From Ruegeria atlantica (GTDB lineage: Bacteria > Pseudomonadota > Alphaproteobacteria > Rhodobacterales > Rhodobacteraceae): 64,000 nt of DNA. The notes under the pieces were generated by a model. It was not told the DNA's origin, did no database searches, and saw only the letters and a list, made by a program, of their open reading frames with translations. Numbering within the stretch: the stretch's first letter is position 1; the number at the start of each line of letters is the position of its first letter. Both the position numbers and the translations under genes were made by a program. This document shows positions 43,041-52,166 of this stretch, in pieces. The stretch covers positions 62,001 through 126,000 of the forward strand of contig NZ_WQCG01000005.1 of the NCBI RefSeq assembly GCF_013032505.1, in the 5' to 3' direction.

Positions 43041-43371
43041 CGTCGCCTCCATTTCAACCGTACAGATTGCCCTGCCCAGAAGAAGGGCAGGAACAGTGTA
43101 TCACGAGATTGAGCGTGGAGGTGGACCCTAGGCCGAAATCCTGTAAACTTTTGTTTTTCAGTACCCTTTTTGCGGGTCATGCGCGCCGAATTTTCGTCAA
43201 ACTCCCAAACCTGACAATCGGTCCCCAGCGCCTTGCCGTCCAGCACGCCGTTGCGGCATCAGCTGCCGCAACAAGAACTGAAATTGTAGTTGTTGAATCA
43301 ATACGGTTTACAACAACTCTCCCTGATCAAACATAAGGGAGAGTTTCATGATTCGCTGAACGCGTGGTCAG
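43041..43371. other. 331-bp intergenic region with three perfect inverted repeats
   Basis: No convincing gene is present; a 69-codon GTG frame on the minus strand lacks a ribosome site. Three perfect dyads are visible: CCTGCCC/GGGCAGG (43071-43091, 7-nt loop), GTTGCGGCA/TGCCGCAAC (43250-43272, 5-nt loop) and AACTCTCCCT/AGGGAGAGTT (43315-43345, 11-nt loop). The last lies 27 bp past the tlpA stop and may end that transcript, although its U-tract is weak. The first, 31 bp upstream of the receiver-like gene, lies in its probable leader. Confidence 0.6.
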
Positions 43372-43938
43372 TTAGCCTTCGGCACCAACTAAGGTTGAAA
43401 CAATCGCCTTGGCACTGTCCGAGTTCCATTCAGCATCGCCAATCAATCGGGCAATCTCGTTGCCGTCGGGGTCCAGAATGACCGTGATAGGCAGAGCGAT
43501 TACGCCCATTTCCCTGGCAACAGCCGATTTAGGGTCCTGATGACGGGGTAAATTGTTGATGCCGTTCTCTTCGAAGAACTTCTTTATACCAGCTGGTGAA
43601 TTGCGCCCGGTTGCCAGTGTCAGGACCTCGAATTTATCTCCGCCGAACTCTTCCTGCAGCTCGGCAATCTGGGGCATTTCCTTGCGGCAGGGTGCACACC
43701 ATGTGGCCCAGAAGTTCAGCAGGACATACTTGCCCTTGTAGTCTTCAAGCGTCGCGACACCGCCATCATCTTCAAGCTGGAACTCTACTGCTTCAACGGG
43801 TTTCGGTTCTTTGTGCAGGATCAACCGTTTCAGGGTGTCCTCCCGCAGCGGTGCCAGAGTTTCGGCATCCGTGGCCAAAGCCGCGTTTGCACCCAACGCA
43901 AGGGCCATATAAAGGGGGATCAGACGAAATAGGCGCAT
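43372..43938 (-). CDS. TlpA family thiol-disulfide oxidoreductase
   Basis: The 188-residue protein has an N-terminal signal/anchor ([17 protein letters not shown]) and a thioredoxin-like domain with the active site [16 protein letters not shown] and the cis-Pro segment [11 protein letters not shown]. It probably reduces periplasmic disulfides, for example in cytochrome c or oxidase assembly. ATG 43938 gives the natural signal peptide. It is divergent from argH with only 21 bp between the starts, so the two promoters must overlap the coding regions or each other. Confidence 0.93.
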   Translation of the reverse strand: MRLFRLIPLYMALALGANAALATDAETLAPLREDTLKRLILHKEPKPVEAVEFQLEDDGGVATLEDYKGKYVLLNFWATWCAPCRKEMPQIAELQEEFGGDKFEVLTLATGRNSPAGIKKFFEENGINNLPRHQDPKSAVAREMGVIALPITVILDPDGNEIARLIGDAEWNSDSAKAIVSTLVGAEG

Positions 43939-43959
43939 ATCAACTCCGGGTTTTCTTAC

Positions 43960-45348
43960 ATGACCGATCAATCTTCGAACCAGATGTGGGGCGGCCGCTT
44001 TGCCGCCGGTCCAGACGCGATCATGGAGGCGATCAATGCCTCGATCGGGTTCGATCAGCGGATGGCAGCCCAGGACATTGCAGGCTCGCGCGCCCATGCC
44101 GCCATGCTGGCTGCCACAGGCGTTATAACTGATAGTGATGCGCAGGCTATTCGGGAAGGGCTACTCACCGTTTTGTCAGAAATCCAGAACGGAGAGTTTC
44201 AGTTTTCGACCGCCTTGGAAGACATCCACATGAATGTGGAGGCGCGCCTGAAAGAGGTGATTGGCGAGCCTGCGGGCCGTTTGCACACGGGCCGGTCGCG
44301 AAATGACCAGGTGGCGACCGATTTTAAGCTCTGGGTCCGCGATCAGTTTGATGCGGCTGAAACGGGCCTGTTGGCCCTGATCCGCGCGCTTTTAGCGCAG
44401 GCCGAGGCAGGCGCCGATTGGGTCATGCCCGGGTTTACCCACCTGCAAACGGCGCAGCCGGTGACTTGGGGCCATCACATGATGGCCTATGTCGAGATGT
44501 TTGGCCGTGACCTGAGTCGCGTCCGCGATGCCCGTGCGCGGATGAATGAATCCCCTTTGGGGGCGGCCGCATTGGCCGGGACTTCCTTTCCTATCGACCG
44601 CCACATGACTGCAGAGGCGCTGGGTTTCGATCGTCCCGCAGCAAACTCGCTGGACGCCGTAAGCGATCGTGATTTTGCGTTGGAGTTCCTTTCGACCGCT
44701 TCGATCTGTGCCGTGCATCTGTCGCGCTTTGCCGAAGAATTGGTAATTTGGTCCTCGGCTCAGTTCCGGTTCGTCACTCTGTCCGACCGGTTCTCAACCG
44801 GGTCTTCGATCATGCCGCAGAAGAAAAACCCCGACGCGGCTGAACTGATCCGCGCCAAAGTGGGCCGTATCTATGGGGCCAACACCGCGCTGATGATGGT
44901 GATGAAGGGCCTGCCGCTGGCCTATTCCAAGGACATGCAGGAAGACAAAGAACAGGTCTTTGACGCTGCCGACAACTGGATGCTGGCATTGGCGGCGATG
45001 GAAGGCATGGTCAAGGATATGACAGCCAACCGGGACAGTCTTGCCGCCGCTGCCGGATCCGGCTTCTCGACCGCGACCGATCTGGCCGATTGGCTGGTCC
45101 GAGTGCTGGGACTGCCGTTCCGCGATGCGCACCACGTGACCGGATCGCTGGTGGCGATGGCCGAAAGCAAAGGCTGTGATTTGCCCGATCTGACACTGGA
45201 AGACATGCAGTCGGTCCATGCAGACATCACGGATAATGTCTATTCTGTCCTTACCGTCGAAAATTCGGTAAACTCGCGCCAGTCTTATGGTGGCACTGCG
45301 CCCGATCAGGTGCGTGCCCAGGTCAAGCGGTGGAAGGCGCTGGTGTGA
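43960..45348 (+). CDS. argH: Argininosuccinate lyase
   Basis: ArgH splits argininosuccinate to arginine and fumarate. The 462-residue protein of the fumarase/aspartase superfamily has [11 protein letters not shown], the [15 protein letters not shown] segment, [15 protein letters not shown] and the signature [12 protein letters not shown]. Length is normal. Its TGA overlaps the ATG of a small lipoprotein gene, which begins a coupled or closely spaced run to lysA. Confidence 0.97.
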   Translation: MTDQSSNQMWGGRFAAGPDAIMEAINASIGFDQRMAAQDIAGSRAHAAMLAATGVITDSDAQAIREGLLTVLSEIQNGEFQFSTALEDIHMNVEARLKEVIGEPAGRLHTGRSRNDQVATDFKLWVRDQFDAAETGLLALIRALLAQAEAGADWVMPGFTHLQTAQPVTWGHHMMAYVEMFGRDLSRVRDARARMNESPLGAAALAGTSFPIDRHMTAEALGFDRPAANSLDAVSDRDFALEFLSTASICAVHLSRFAEELVIWSSAQFRFVTLSDRFSTGSSIMPQKKNPDAAELIRAKVGRIYGANTALMMVMKGLPLAYSKDMQEDKEQVFDAADNWMLALAAMEGMVKDMTANRDSLAAAAGSGFSTATDLADWLVRVLGLPFRDAHHVTGSLVAMAESKGCDLPDLTLEDMQSVHADITDNVYSVLTVENSVNSRQSYGGTAPDQVRAQVKRWKALV

Positions 45349-45530
45349 TGCTGATACTACGTGTGGTCCTTCTGATGTCGGCAGGGTTTTTTCTGGCGGG
45401 TTGCGGAGCGGATGGCGAACCCATTCAACCCACGATGAGCGCAAATATCGGTGTCGGTAGCAGCGGCACCTATGGTGGGGTCGGAGTCGGCCTAAGTCGC
45501 GGCGGGTTCGGGGTTTTCCTGGGACTTTAA
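45348..45530 (+). CDS. Small lipoprotein, LptM-like
   Basis: The 60-residue protein has a lipoprotein signal with lipobox FLAGC and, right after the lipidated Cys, GCGADGEPIQP, close to the GCGxxGPLxxP pattern of LptM (YifL), the small lipoprotein that helps LptD mature. The tail is Gly/Ser-rich (GVGSSGTYGGVGVGL). In gammaproteobacteria lptM also lies next to lysA or dapF. The ATG overlaps the argH stop (TGATG). The LptM link is inference from motif and context. Confidence 0.8.
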   Translation: MLILRVVLLMSAGFFLAGCGADGEPIQPTMSANIGVGSSGTYGGVGVGLSRGGFGVFLGL

Positions 45531-45611
45531 TCGCGGATAGCAATCTTGCAAAACCATGCTTATCTGCATGGCAGAACGGCCCTGCGCCAAACACAACAAG
45601 AAGTTTAAACA

Positions 45612-45761
45612 ATGAAAATCATTGGCCTGATCCTCGCGCTGTTCGTTCTGGCAGCCTGCGACCCGACGTATAAACCCCGCCCGGAACCCGCAGAGACGTC
45701 AACCGGGACCGGCGTCAAAATCTCGGGCTATGGCAGGGTCGGAATTTCTACATCGAACTGA
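45612..45761 (+). CDS. Small lipoprotein, unknown function
   Basis: This 49-residue ORF has a clear lipoprotein signal (MKIIGLILALFVLAAC) followed by a Pro/Thr-rich stretch (PTYKPRPEPAETST) and a C-terminal VKISGYGRVGIS that echoes the Gly-rich tail of the lipoprotein before it. It lies between that gene and lysA, with an 81-bp gap carrying CCATGC-N6-GCATGG. No function is known to me. Confidence 0.75.
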   Translation: MKIIGLILALFVLAACDPTYKPRPEPAETSTGTGVKISGYGRVGISTSN

Positions 45762-45814
45762 TCTTGCGCGGAATCCATTGATCCGCGAGGCCATTTTGGT
45801 CTAAGCGCGCTGTC

Positions 45815-47080
45815 ATGGATCACTTTCTCTACCGCGACGGCGCGCTTTACGCCGAGGATGTTCCGATCTCCGAAATCGCAGCCGCGGTCGGAACCCCGTT
45901 CTATGTCTACTCAACTGCGACCTTGTTGCGGCATTTCCAGCTGTTCGATGATGCGCTGGACGGAACGGATCATCTGGTCTGCTATGCGATGAAAGCCGCC
46001 AGTAATCAGGCGATTCTGAAGACGCTGGCGCGCGCGGGCGCTGGAATGGACGTTGTCTCGGGCGGGGAATACCTGCGCGCCAAGGCTGCGGGTGTTCCGG
46101 GAGACAAGATCGTGTTTTCCGGCGTCGGTAAAACGGCCGATGAGATTCGCACTGCGCTGACTGGAGGCATCCGCCAGTTCAACGTGGAATCCGAGCCTGA
46201 GATGGAAGTGATCAACGCCATCGCGCTTGAACTGGGTGTGGTCGCGCCGATCACCGTTCGGGTGAATCCGGACGTAGACGCCAAGACCCATGCTAAGATT
46301 GCCACCGGTAAGTCCGAAAACAAGTTCGGCATTCCGATTGCGCGCGCCTCCGAGGTCTATGGACATGCGGCCAGCCTTCCGGGTCTGGAGGTGATCGGTA
46401 TCGACGTACATATCGGCTCGCAACTGACCGAGTTGGAGCCGTTCGAGATGGCCTACACTAAGGTCGCCGAACTCACGGAAAAGCTGCGGTCTGAAGGTCA
46501 CAATATTCGCCGTCTGGATTTGGGCGGGGGCTTGGGCATTCCATATACCCGCGCCAATGACGCACCGCCGCTGCCAGTGGAATATGGAGCGTTGATCAAG
46601 AAAACGCTGGGCCATCTGGGCTGTGAGATCGAGATCGAACCCGGCCGCCTGATTGCCGGAAACGCCGGTCTGATGGTCAGCAAGGTAATTTACGTGAAAT
46701 CTGGCGAGGGCCGTGACTTCCTGATTCTGGATGGCGCGATGAACGACCTGATCCGTCCGGCGATGTACGAGGCGCATCATGACATCGTTGCCGTAGATGA
46801 ACCTGCTCCGGGCGTCGAACAACAACCCTATGACATTGTCGGCCCGGTCTGCGAAAGCGGTGATACTTTTGCCAAGGAACGCAACATGCCGCCCCTTGCG
46901 CCAGGCGATCTGGTCGCCTTCCGCAGTGCCGGAGCCTATGGTGCGGTGATGTCCAGCGAATACAATACCCGGCCCCTGATCCCAGAGGTTCTTGTGCATG
47001 GGGATCAATTTGCAGTTATTCGTGAACGCCCAAGCTTTGACGAAATCATAAACCGCGATACCATACCTGAGTGGCTTTGA
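45815..47080 (+). CDS. lysA: Diaminopimelate decarboxylase
   Basis: LysA makes lysine from meso-diaminopimelate using pyridoxal phosphate. The 421-residue fold-type III enzyme has the PLP lysine in CYAMKAASNQAIL, LGGGLGIPY, EPGRLIAGNAG, and the C-terminal active-site GPVCESGDTF and YGAVMSSEYNTRP. Length is normal. It follows two tiny lipoprotein genes and argH, and precedes the TIGR02302 gene by 36 bp. Confidence 0.97.
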   Translation: MDHFLYRDGALYAEDVPISEIAAAVGTPFYVYSTATLLRHFQLFDDALDGTDHLVCYAMKAASNQAILKTLARAGAGMDVVSGGEYLRAKAAGVPGDKIVFSGVGKTADEIRTALTGGIRQFNVESEPEMEVINAIALELGVVAPITVRVNPDVDAKTHAKIATGKSENKFGIPIARASEVYGHAASLPGLEVIGIDVHIGSQLTELEPFEMAYTKVAELTEKLRSEGHNIRRLDLGGGLGIPYTRANDAPPLPVEYGALIKKTLGHLGCEIEIEPGRLIAGNAGLMVSKVIYVKSGEGRDFLILDGAMNDLIRPAMYEAHHDIVAVDEPAPGVEQQPYDIVGPVCESGDTFAKERNMPPLAPGDLVAFRSAGAYGAVMSSEYNTRPLIPEVLVHGDQFAVIRERPSFDEIINRDTIPEWL

Positions 47081-47116
47081 CGCGATAGGCGCGTGGGCCC
47101 GATCAGGAGGCCCGCT

Positions 47117-49663
47117 TTGCGCGCAAAACACAACCTGCCGATCCCTAGACTGTCCCTGTGGCTGACGCACGCAGGGATGCTGGCCGAGCAGTTCTTGCGT
47201 GCATTTTGGCCGTTTTTCTCAGTTTTGATGGCAATTCTGGCGGCTTTGATGCTGGGTTTGCAGGACGAGGTCCGCGTTGAAATCGTCTGGGGAGTGGGGG
47301 CTGTCGCATTGTTGGGGCTGGTCGCTACGCTGTTTGTTGGTGCAAGGCGATTCCATTTCCCTTCACGGGCCGAAGCGCTGATGCGGCTGGACGCGGCGAT
47401 GCCGGGGCGGCCTATCCAAGCTTTGATAGATGATCAGGCCATCGGCGCGATGGACGCGGATTCTGTTGCGTTGTGGCGCGCGCATCAGAATAGGATGGCG
47501 CGACGCGTTGCCCTGGCGGAGCCTGTCAAACCCGATCTGCGGCTGGCAGACCGCGACCCGTATGCGCTGCGCTATTCAGCGCTGCTGGCGCTGGTGATCG
47601 CGGCAATGTTTGGATCGTTCTGGCGGATTGGCTCGGTGGCCGAGATGACGCCGGGCGCCGCCGTGGCAGGGCAAGGTCCCAGCTGGGAAGGCTGGGTTGA
47701 ACCGCCCCGTTACACCGGGTTGCCGACGCTTTATCTGGCCGATCAATCTGATCCAACGTTGTCTATACCGCAGGGTAGTCGCATCACGTTGCGCTTTTAC
47801 GGAGAAGTCGGCGCGCACAGTTTGACCGAAACCACCACTCCTTTGGGTACTGAAGCGGCGACTGAACCGGAACAGGATTTTGTCGTCGAACGCTCGGGCC
47901 AGTTAAAAATCGACGGCCCATCGGGCCGGGACTGGGCGCTGAACGTCATCTCGGATACACGTCCTCAGGTGGCCGTGACAGGTTCAGCCGAGTCAGAGGC
48001 GGGTGGCCAAATGAAACTGCCATTTGCTGCCAGTGACGATTACGGCGTTGTTTCCGGTTCGGCGGTGATCGAACTGGACTTGGCTTCCGTAGACCGCCGG
48101 TATGGTTTGACCTCTGCGCCTGAGCCGCGCGAGGACATCAAGGTTGAACTGCCGATGCCGATCACCGGCGATCGGGCGGATTTCAACGAAGACCTGATTG
48201 AGGATTTTTCGCAGCACCCCTGGGCACATTTGCCTGTGAAAATCACTCTAATGGCCCGTGACGCGGCTGATCAGGAAGGACAATCCGAACCTTATGCGGC
48301 GACGCTGCCTGCACGCCGCTTCTTTGATCCCTTGGCGGCTGCCGTGATCGAGCAGCGCCGCGATCTGCTTTGGACGCGCGAAAACGCGACACGGGTGTCG
48401 CAGGTATTGCGGGCGGTCTCGCACCTGCCTGAAAACCTTTTCCGTTCAGACACCGCCTATCTGCGTCTGCGTGTGATCTTGCGCCGGTTGGAGATGTTTA
48501 ACGAATACGGACTGAAACCCGAGCAACAGGCGGAAATCGCCGAGGCGCTTTGGGAACTTGGCGTACTGATTGAAGATGGCACCCTTGCAGACGCGCTGGA
48601 GCGTATGCGCCGGGCGCAGGAGCGTTTGACAGAGGCGATGAAAAACGGCGCCACCGACGAAGAGATCGCCGAGCTAATGCAGGAACTGCGTGAAGCGACG
48701 CAGGACTATATGCGCCAATTACAGCGTCTGGCGCAAGAAAACGGCGAGTTCGACGAGAACCAGCAGGGCCAGGACGGCGAGTCCATGCAAATGACTCAGG
48801 ATGACCTGCAGCGCATGATGGACCGAATTCAGGAACTGATGGAACAGGGCCGCATGGCTGAGGCGCAGCAGGCGTTGGAAGAGTTTCAGCAGATGATGGA
48901 AAACATGCGAGTCACCCAAGGCCAGGGTCAGGGGCAACAGTCCGAGGGCCAGCAGGCGATGGAAGGACTGGCAGAAACACTGCGTGAACAGCTGGGCTTA
49001 AGCGATCAGGCGTTTCGTGATCTGCAGGAACAATTCAACCCCGGTGCACAATCCGGCGAAAGCCAAGGCAATGAGGGCCGCTCGGGCGGGCAGGGTCGAG
49101 GCCAGAGCCACGAAGGGCAAGGCGGGGAAGGTCAGGAAACCGACCAGCAGGGCGGCGGTGGCCAGCAAGGGCAGGGATCACTTGCAGACCGCCAACAGGC
49201 CCTGCGCGATGAACTGAACCGCCAGCAGCAAAGCTTGCCTGGGGCCGGGACCCCTGAAGGTGATGCGGCACGCGATGCGCTGGACCGCGCCGGACGTGCG
49301 ATGGAAGGGGCCGAAGATGCATTGCGCGGCGATGATCTGGCCGAAGCCATCGACCAGCAGTCTGAGGCGATGGAGGCCCTTCGCGAAGGTATGCGCTCTT
49401 TAGGCGAAGCTTTGGCTCAAAATCAGCAGAACCAACCGGGACAGGGTTCGCAAGAAGGCGATATGCAAGCCAACAACCGTGACCCATTGGGTCGCAGCCC
49501 GGGGGCGAATGGCACCATCTCAACCGACGAAAACCTGCTGCAGGGTGAGGATGTCTACCGCCGTGCGCGCGAGTTGCTGGACGAAATCCGCCGCCGGACT
49601 GGGGAAACGGATCGCCCCCAGATCGAACTGGAATACCTCAAACGTCTGCTAGAGAGATTCTGA
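47117..49663 (+). CDS. TIGR02302/DUF4175 family membrane protein
   Basis: The 848-residue protein has two N-terminal helices (about residues 20-40 and 50-66) and a third near 160-178, a beta-rich extracytoplasmic domain, then a long helical region ending in a Gln/Gly/Glu low-complexity segment (about residues 530-790, rich in GQ and QQ). This layout matches the TIGR02302 family of alphaproteobacteria, of unknown function, probably in the envelope. A TTG at 47117 with AGGAGG at six-base spacing sets the start; the GTG at 47093 lacks one. It is convergent with the zinc-ribbon gene (7 bp apart). Confidence 0.9.
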   Translation: MRAKHNLPIPRLSLWLTHAGMLAEQFLRAFWPFFSVLMAILAALMLGLQDEVRVEIVWGVGAVALLGLVATLFVGARRFHFPSRAEALMRLDAAMPGRPIQALIDDQAIGAMDADSVALWRAHQNRMARRVALAEPVKPDLRLADRDPYALRYSALLALVIAAMFGSFWRIGSVAEMTPGAAVAGQGPSWEGWVEPPRYTGLPTLYLADQSDPTLSIPQGSRITLRFYGEVGAHSLTETTTPLGTEAATEPEQDFVVERSGQLKIDGPSGRDWALNVISDTRPQVAVTGSAESEAGGQMKLPFAASDDYGVVSGSAVIELDLASVDRRYGLTSAPEPREDIKVELPMPITGDRADFNEDLIEDFSQHPWAHLPVKITLMARDAADQEGQSEPYAATLPARRFFDPLAAAVIEQRRDLLWTRENATRVSQVLRAVSHLPENLFRSDTAYLRLRVILRRLEMFNEYGLKPEQQAEIAEALWELGVLIEDGTLADALERMRRAQERLTEAMKNGATDEEIAELMQELREATQDYMRQLQRLAQENGEFDENQQGQDGESMQMTQDDLQRMMDRIQELMEQGRMAEAQQALEEFQQMMENMRVTQGQGQGQQSEGQQAMEGLAETLREQLGLSDQAFRDLQEQFNPGAQSGESQGNEGRSGGQGRGQSHEGQGGEGQETDQQGGGGQQGQGSLADRQQALRDELNRQQQSLPGAGTPEGDAARDALDRAGRAMEGAEDALRGDDLAEAIDQQSEAMEALREGMRSLGEALAQNQQNQPGQGSQEGDMQANNRDPLGRSPGANGTISTDENLLQGEDVYRRARELLDEIRRRTGETDRPQIELEYLKRLLERF

Positions 49664-49670
49664 TGTTAGG

Positions 49671-50408
49671 TCAGTTCTGAGATGTGCCTGAGCCAGCTTG
49701 AGTCTCAATCCACAAACGTGCCTGATCGACCAGCGAGACATAGCTGCTGAGAACCGGGTCAGCCTGCGGAACCGCTTCGGAAATCTTCTGTGAGTTGCTG
49801 TAGATCAGCAGCAGGATCACACCGATGATCAAAATCAGCAGAAACCCGCGCCGAAATCCGCCTGACTTTTTCGGAGGGGGCACATCCTCGTCCAGCTTTG
49901 GCAAAGGATCTTCACTACGTAGGCTGGAATTGATTGCCTCGACATCGGGCAGTGCGTCTTTCTGACCAGAATCTTTCGCCGTTTCCGTCGCGATCAGGTC
50001 CTTGGCGGCCTTTTCCACTTCGGGCGGAGCGTCTAGCGCCAAATCGGTCTGTGTTTCGAGGCTGCCGCCTTCTTGGGCACGTAGGTCCGCTTCCCGCTCT
50101 GCCTCTTCCTTGAGGATATTGGCAACAGCTGGGTCGACATTCCCGGTTGAGGATGCCTCGGCGGGCTCTGGCGTTGATTTGTGCTCTTCGACAGGCTTCG
50201 CGACAATCTCTGGGGTTGCTGCCTTTGCCGCAGGTTCCACCACGGGCGTAGCGGGTTCCGGCTTTACCGGTTCAGCCGCAGTTTCAGGGTGCTTAGCCTG
50301 AAACCATGTCTTTTCGCAGTTGGAACACTGCACATCGCGGCCTTCCTCCGGAATGACCTCGTCTGGCACTTCGTACTGAGCACCACAATTCGGACAAGTA
50401 AGACGCAT
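49671..50408 (-). CDS. MJ0042-type zinc-ribbon protein with one membrane helix
   Basis: The 245-residue protein starts with a zinc ribbon (LTCPNCGAQYEVP, then VQCSNCEKTWF). A long Pro/Glu/Ala-rich linker (about residues 40-170) and one transmembrane helix (about 190-207) precede a short C-terminal domain. It is probably a membrane-tethered cytoplasmic zinc-binding protein of unknown role. It is divergent from ftsE; a 16-bp palindrome lies directly upstream of its ribosome site. Confidence 0.88.
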   Translation of the reverse strand: MRLTCPNCGAQYEVPDEVIPEEGRDVQCSNCEKTWFQAKHPETAAEPVKPEPATPVVEPAAKAATPEIVAKPVEEHKSTPEPAEASSTGNVDPAVANILKEEAEREADLRAQEGGSLETQTDLALDAPPEVEKAAKDLIATETAKDSGQKDALPDVEAINSSLRSEDPLPKLDEDVPPPKKSGGFRRGFLLILIIGVILLLIYSNSQKISEAVPQADPVLSSYVSLVDQARLWIETQAGSGTSQN

Positions 50409-50418
50409 GCTGCCTCCC

Positions 50419-50434
50419 GGTCGGGGCCCCGACC
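50419..50434. promoter_or_regulatory. Perfect 16-bp palindrome upstream of zinc-ribbon gene
   Basis: GGTCGGGGCCCCGACC is fully self-complementary and ends ten bases before the ATG, touching the GGGAGG ribosome site on the minus strand. It lies in the 184-bp ftsE/zinc-ribbon gap, which has no other ORF. It could be an operator or a stem that limits ribosome access. Confidence 0.4.
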
Positions 50435-50592
50435 TGATAATAGTTTTTTCAGGAATGATATTCCGTTAAGACCTGACCGCAAAGGGTGTTTTCGGTTTCA
50501 TGCGACAAGTGTCACCAATTCGACCCGGTGCAGGCATTGAAACCACAACCACGCTCGGGCAAGAAGAGCGGCAACAATAAACGGGGGCCCTT

Positions 50593-51270
50593 GTGATCGA
50601 GCTGGAAAACGTCAGCTACACCTATGGTGATGGTGAGTTGCTGAGCGACGTGTCGCTTCAGTTGCAACCGGGTTCGTTCCACTTTCTGACCGGTCCATCG
50701 GGTGCGGGCAAGACCACATTGCTCAAGCTTTGCTACGGCGCGTTGCTGCCCACATCAGGGCGGCTGAGCGCATTTGAGCAGGACATAGCCCGCCTGGACC
50801 GGGATCAAATGGCACTGCTGCGTCGCCGGATTGGGGTGGTGCATCAGGATTGCCGGTTTCTGGACCATATGACGCTGGCTGAAAACGTGGCTTTACCGTT
50901 GATGGTGTCAGGCAAGGGCGAGAATGCCCAGAAAGAGGACCTGCTGGAATTGCTGAACTGGGTCGGGCTGGGTGCACGGCTTGATGCGCTGCCACCTGAG
51001 CTTTCAGGGGGTGAACGCCAGCGCGCCGCACTGGCGCGGGCTGTCATCCTGTCACCGGACGTTGTGCTGGCCGATGAACCGACCGGAAACGTGGATTGGG
51101 AAATGTCCCAGCGATTGCTGCGCTTGCTGGTCGAGTTGAACAAGATGGGCAAGACCGTGCTGATCGCGACCCATGATCTTAGCCTGATCCGAGCGGCCAA
51201 AAGTCAGGTGCAGGCCCGGGTTCTGCGAATCTCGCAGCGCCAGATTCAACTTGCGGGGGCGGATCTATGA
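50593..51270 (+). CDS. ftsE: Cell division ATP-binding protein FtsE
   Basis: FtsE is the ATPase that, with FtsX, signals to peptidoglycan hydrolases at the septum. The 225-residue ABC protein has Walker A GPSGAGKTTLL, the signature LSGGERQRAALARA, Walker B VVLADEPTG and the H-loop ATHDL. The start is GTG. Its stop overlaps the ftsX ATG (ATGA). Confidence 0.95.
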   Translation: MIELENVSYTYGDGELLSDVSLQLQPGSFHFLTGPSGAGKTTLLKLCYGALLPTSGRLSAFEQDIARLDRDQMALLRRRIGVVHQDCRFLDHMTLAENVALPLMVSGKGENAQKEDLLELLNWVGLGARLDALPPELSGGERQRAALARAVILSPDVVLADEPTGNVDWEMSQRLLRLLVELNKMGKTVLIATHDLSLIRAAKSQVQARVLRISQRQIQLAGADL

Positions 51271-52166
51271 TAAAGGGAACCATCCGCAGCATGCTGGTGC
51301 GCGACAAACGCGCGGATCGGGTTGTTCCACCGTCGGGCTACACCGCGCAACTGACCCTTTTTGTTTCCGGCGCGATGGCATTTCTGGCCGTTTTTGCGCT
51401 TGCTTTGTCGTTGGCATCAGGCCGACTGGCCGACCGTTGGGCATCAGAACTGGCCGGTGCCGCGACTTTGCGCATCAACGCACCTGCCGAGCAGCTGGCA
51501 GCCCAGACCGAAGCTGCACTGACCGTGCTGGCTCAGACTCCTGGTGTTGCATCCGCCCGCGCCCTTACAGCTGAGGAACAGGTCGCGCTTCTGTCCCCAT
51601 GGTTCGGTCCCGACCTGCCAATTGACACCTTGCCGGTGCCACAGCTGATCGAAATCATCGAGGGCGAACCGGGGCTGGATGCCGCGGGTTTGCGCTTGCG
51701 GCTAGGCGCCGAAGTACCCGGAGCTGTGCTGGACGACCACTCGCGCTGGCGCGAGCCGCTGGTCGAGGCGGCAAATTCGCTGCGCCGCTTGGGCTGGGTG
51801 TCTATCCTACTGATTGGCGGTGCAACGGCGGCGATGATTACGCTGGCGGCCAATGCCTCACTCGCGGCCAATGCGCAGATCATTGAAGTTCTCCGCCTGA
51901 TTGGGGCCCGAGATCGGTTCATTGCCAGCGCATTTGTAAGGCGATTCACATATCGCGCTTTCTTCGGCGCGTTGGTCGGTGTTCTGTTCGGCATGACTGG
52001 CGTTCTGCTTTTGCCCGAAGCCTCGATTGAGGGCGGGTTTCTGACCGGATTGGGTTTTCAGGGGGTTGGCTGGCTGTTGCCTGCGCTGATACCTCTGCTG
52101 GGGGCTGCGGTGGCATTCTTGGCCACATGGACAGCGGCCGCGCGAAAATTGAAGGAGCTTTCCTGA
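51267..52166 (+). CDS. ftsX: Cell division protein FtsX
   Basis: The 299-residue membrane partner of FtsE has an N-terminal cytoplasmic tail, a first helix (about residues 33-52), an extracytoplasmic domain of about 120 residues that in the family contacts hydrolase activators, and three C-terminal helices (about 172-195, 225-245, 265-290). The stop overlaps the plsC ATG (TGATG), so cell division and phospholipid synthesis genes are cotranslated here. Confidence 0.93.
   Translation: MIKGTIRSMLVRDKRADRVVPPSGYTAQLTLFVSGAMAFLAVFALALSLASGRLADRWASELAGAATLRINAPAEQLAAQTEAALTVLAQTPGVASARALTAEEQVALLSPWFGPDLPIDTLPVPQLIEIIEGEPGLDAAGLRLRLGAEVPGAVLDDHSRWREPLVEAANSLRRLGWVSILLIGGATAAMITLAANASLAANAQIIEVLRLIGARDRFIASAFVRRFTYRAFFGALVGVLFGMTGVLLLPEASIEGGFLTGLGFQGVGWLLPALIPLLGAAVAFLATWTAAARKLKELS

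Noticed and set aside
43037..43246. 69-codon minus-strand frame in the 331-bp gap
   Set aside because: GTG start without a ribosome site, and it overlaps the start of the receiver-like gene; no family pattern seen.
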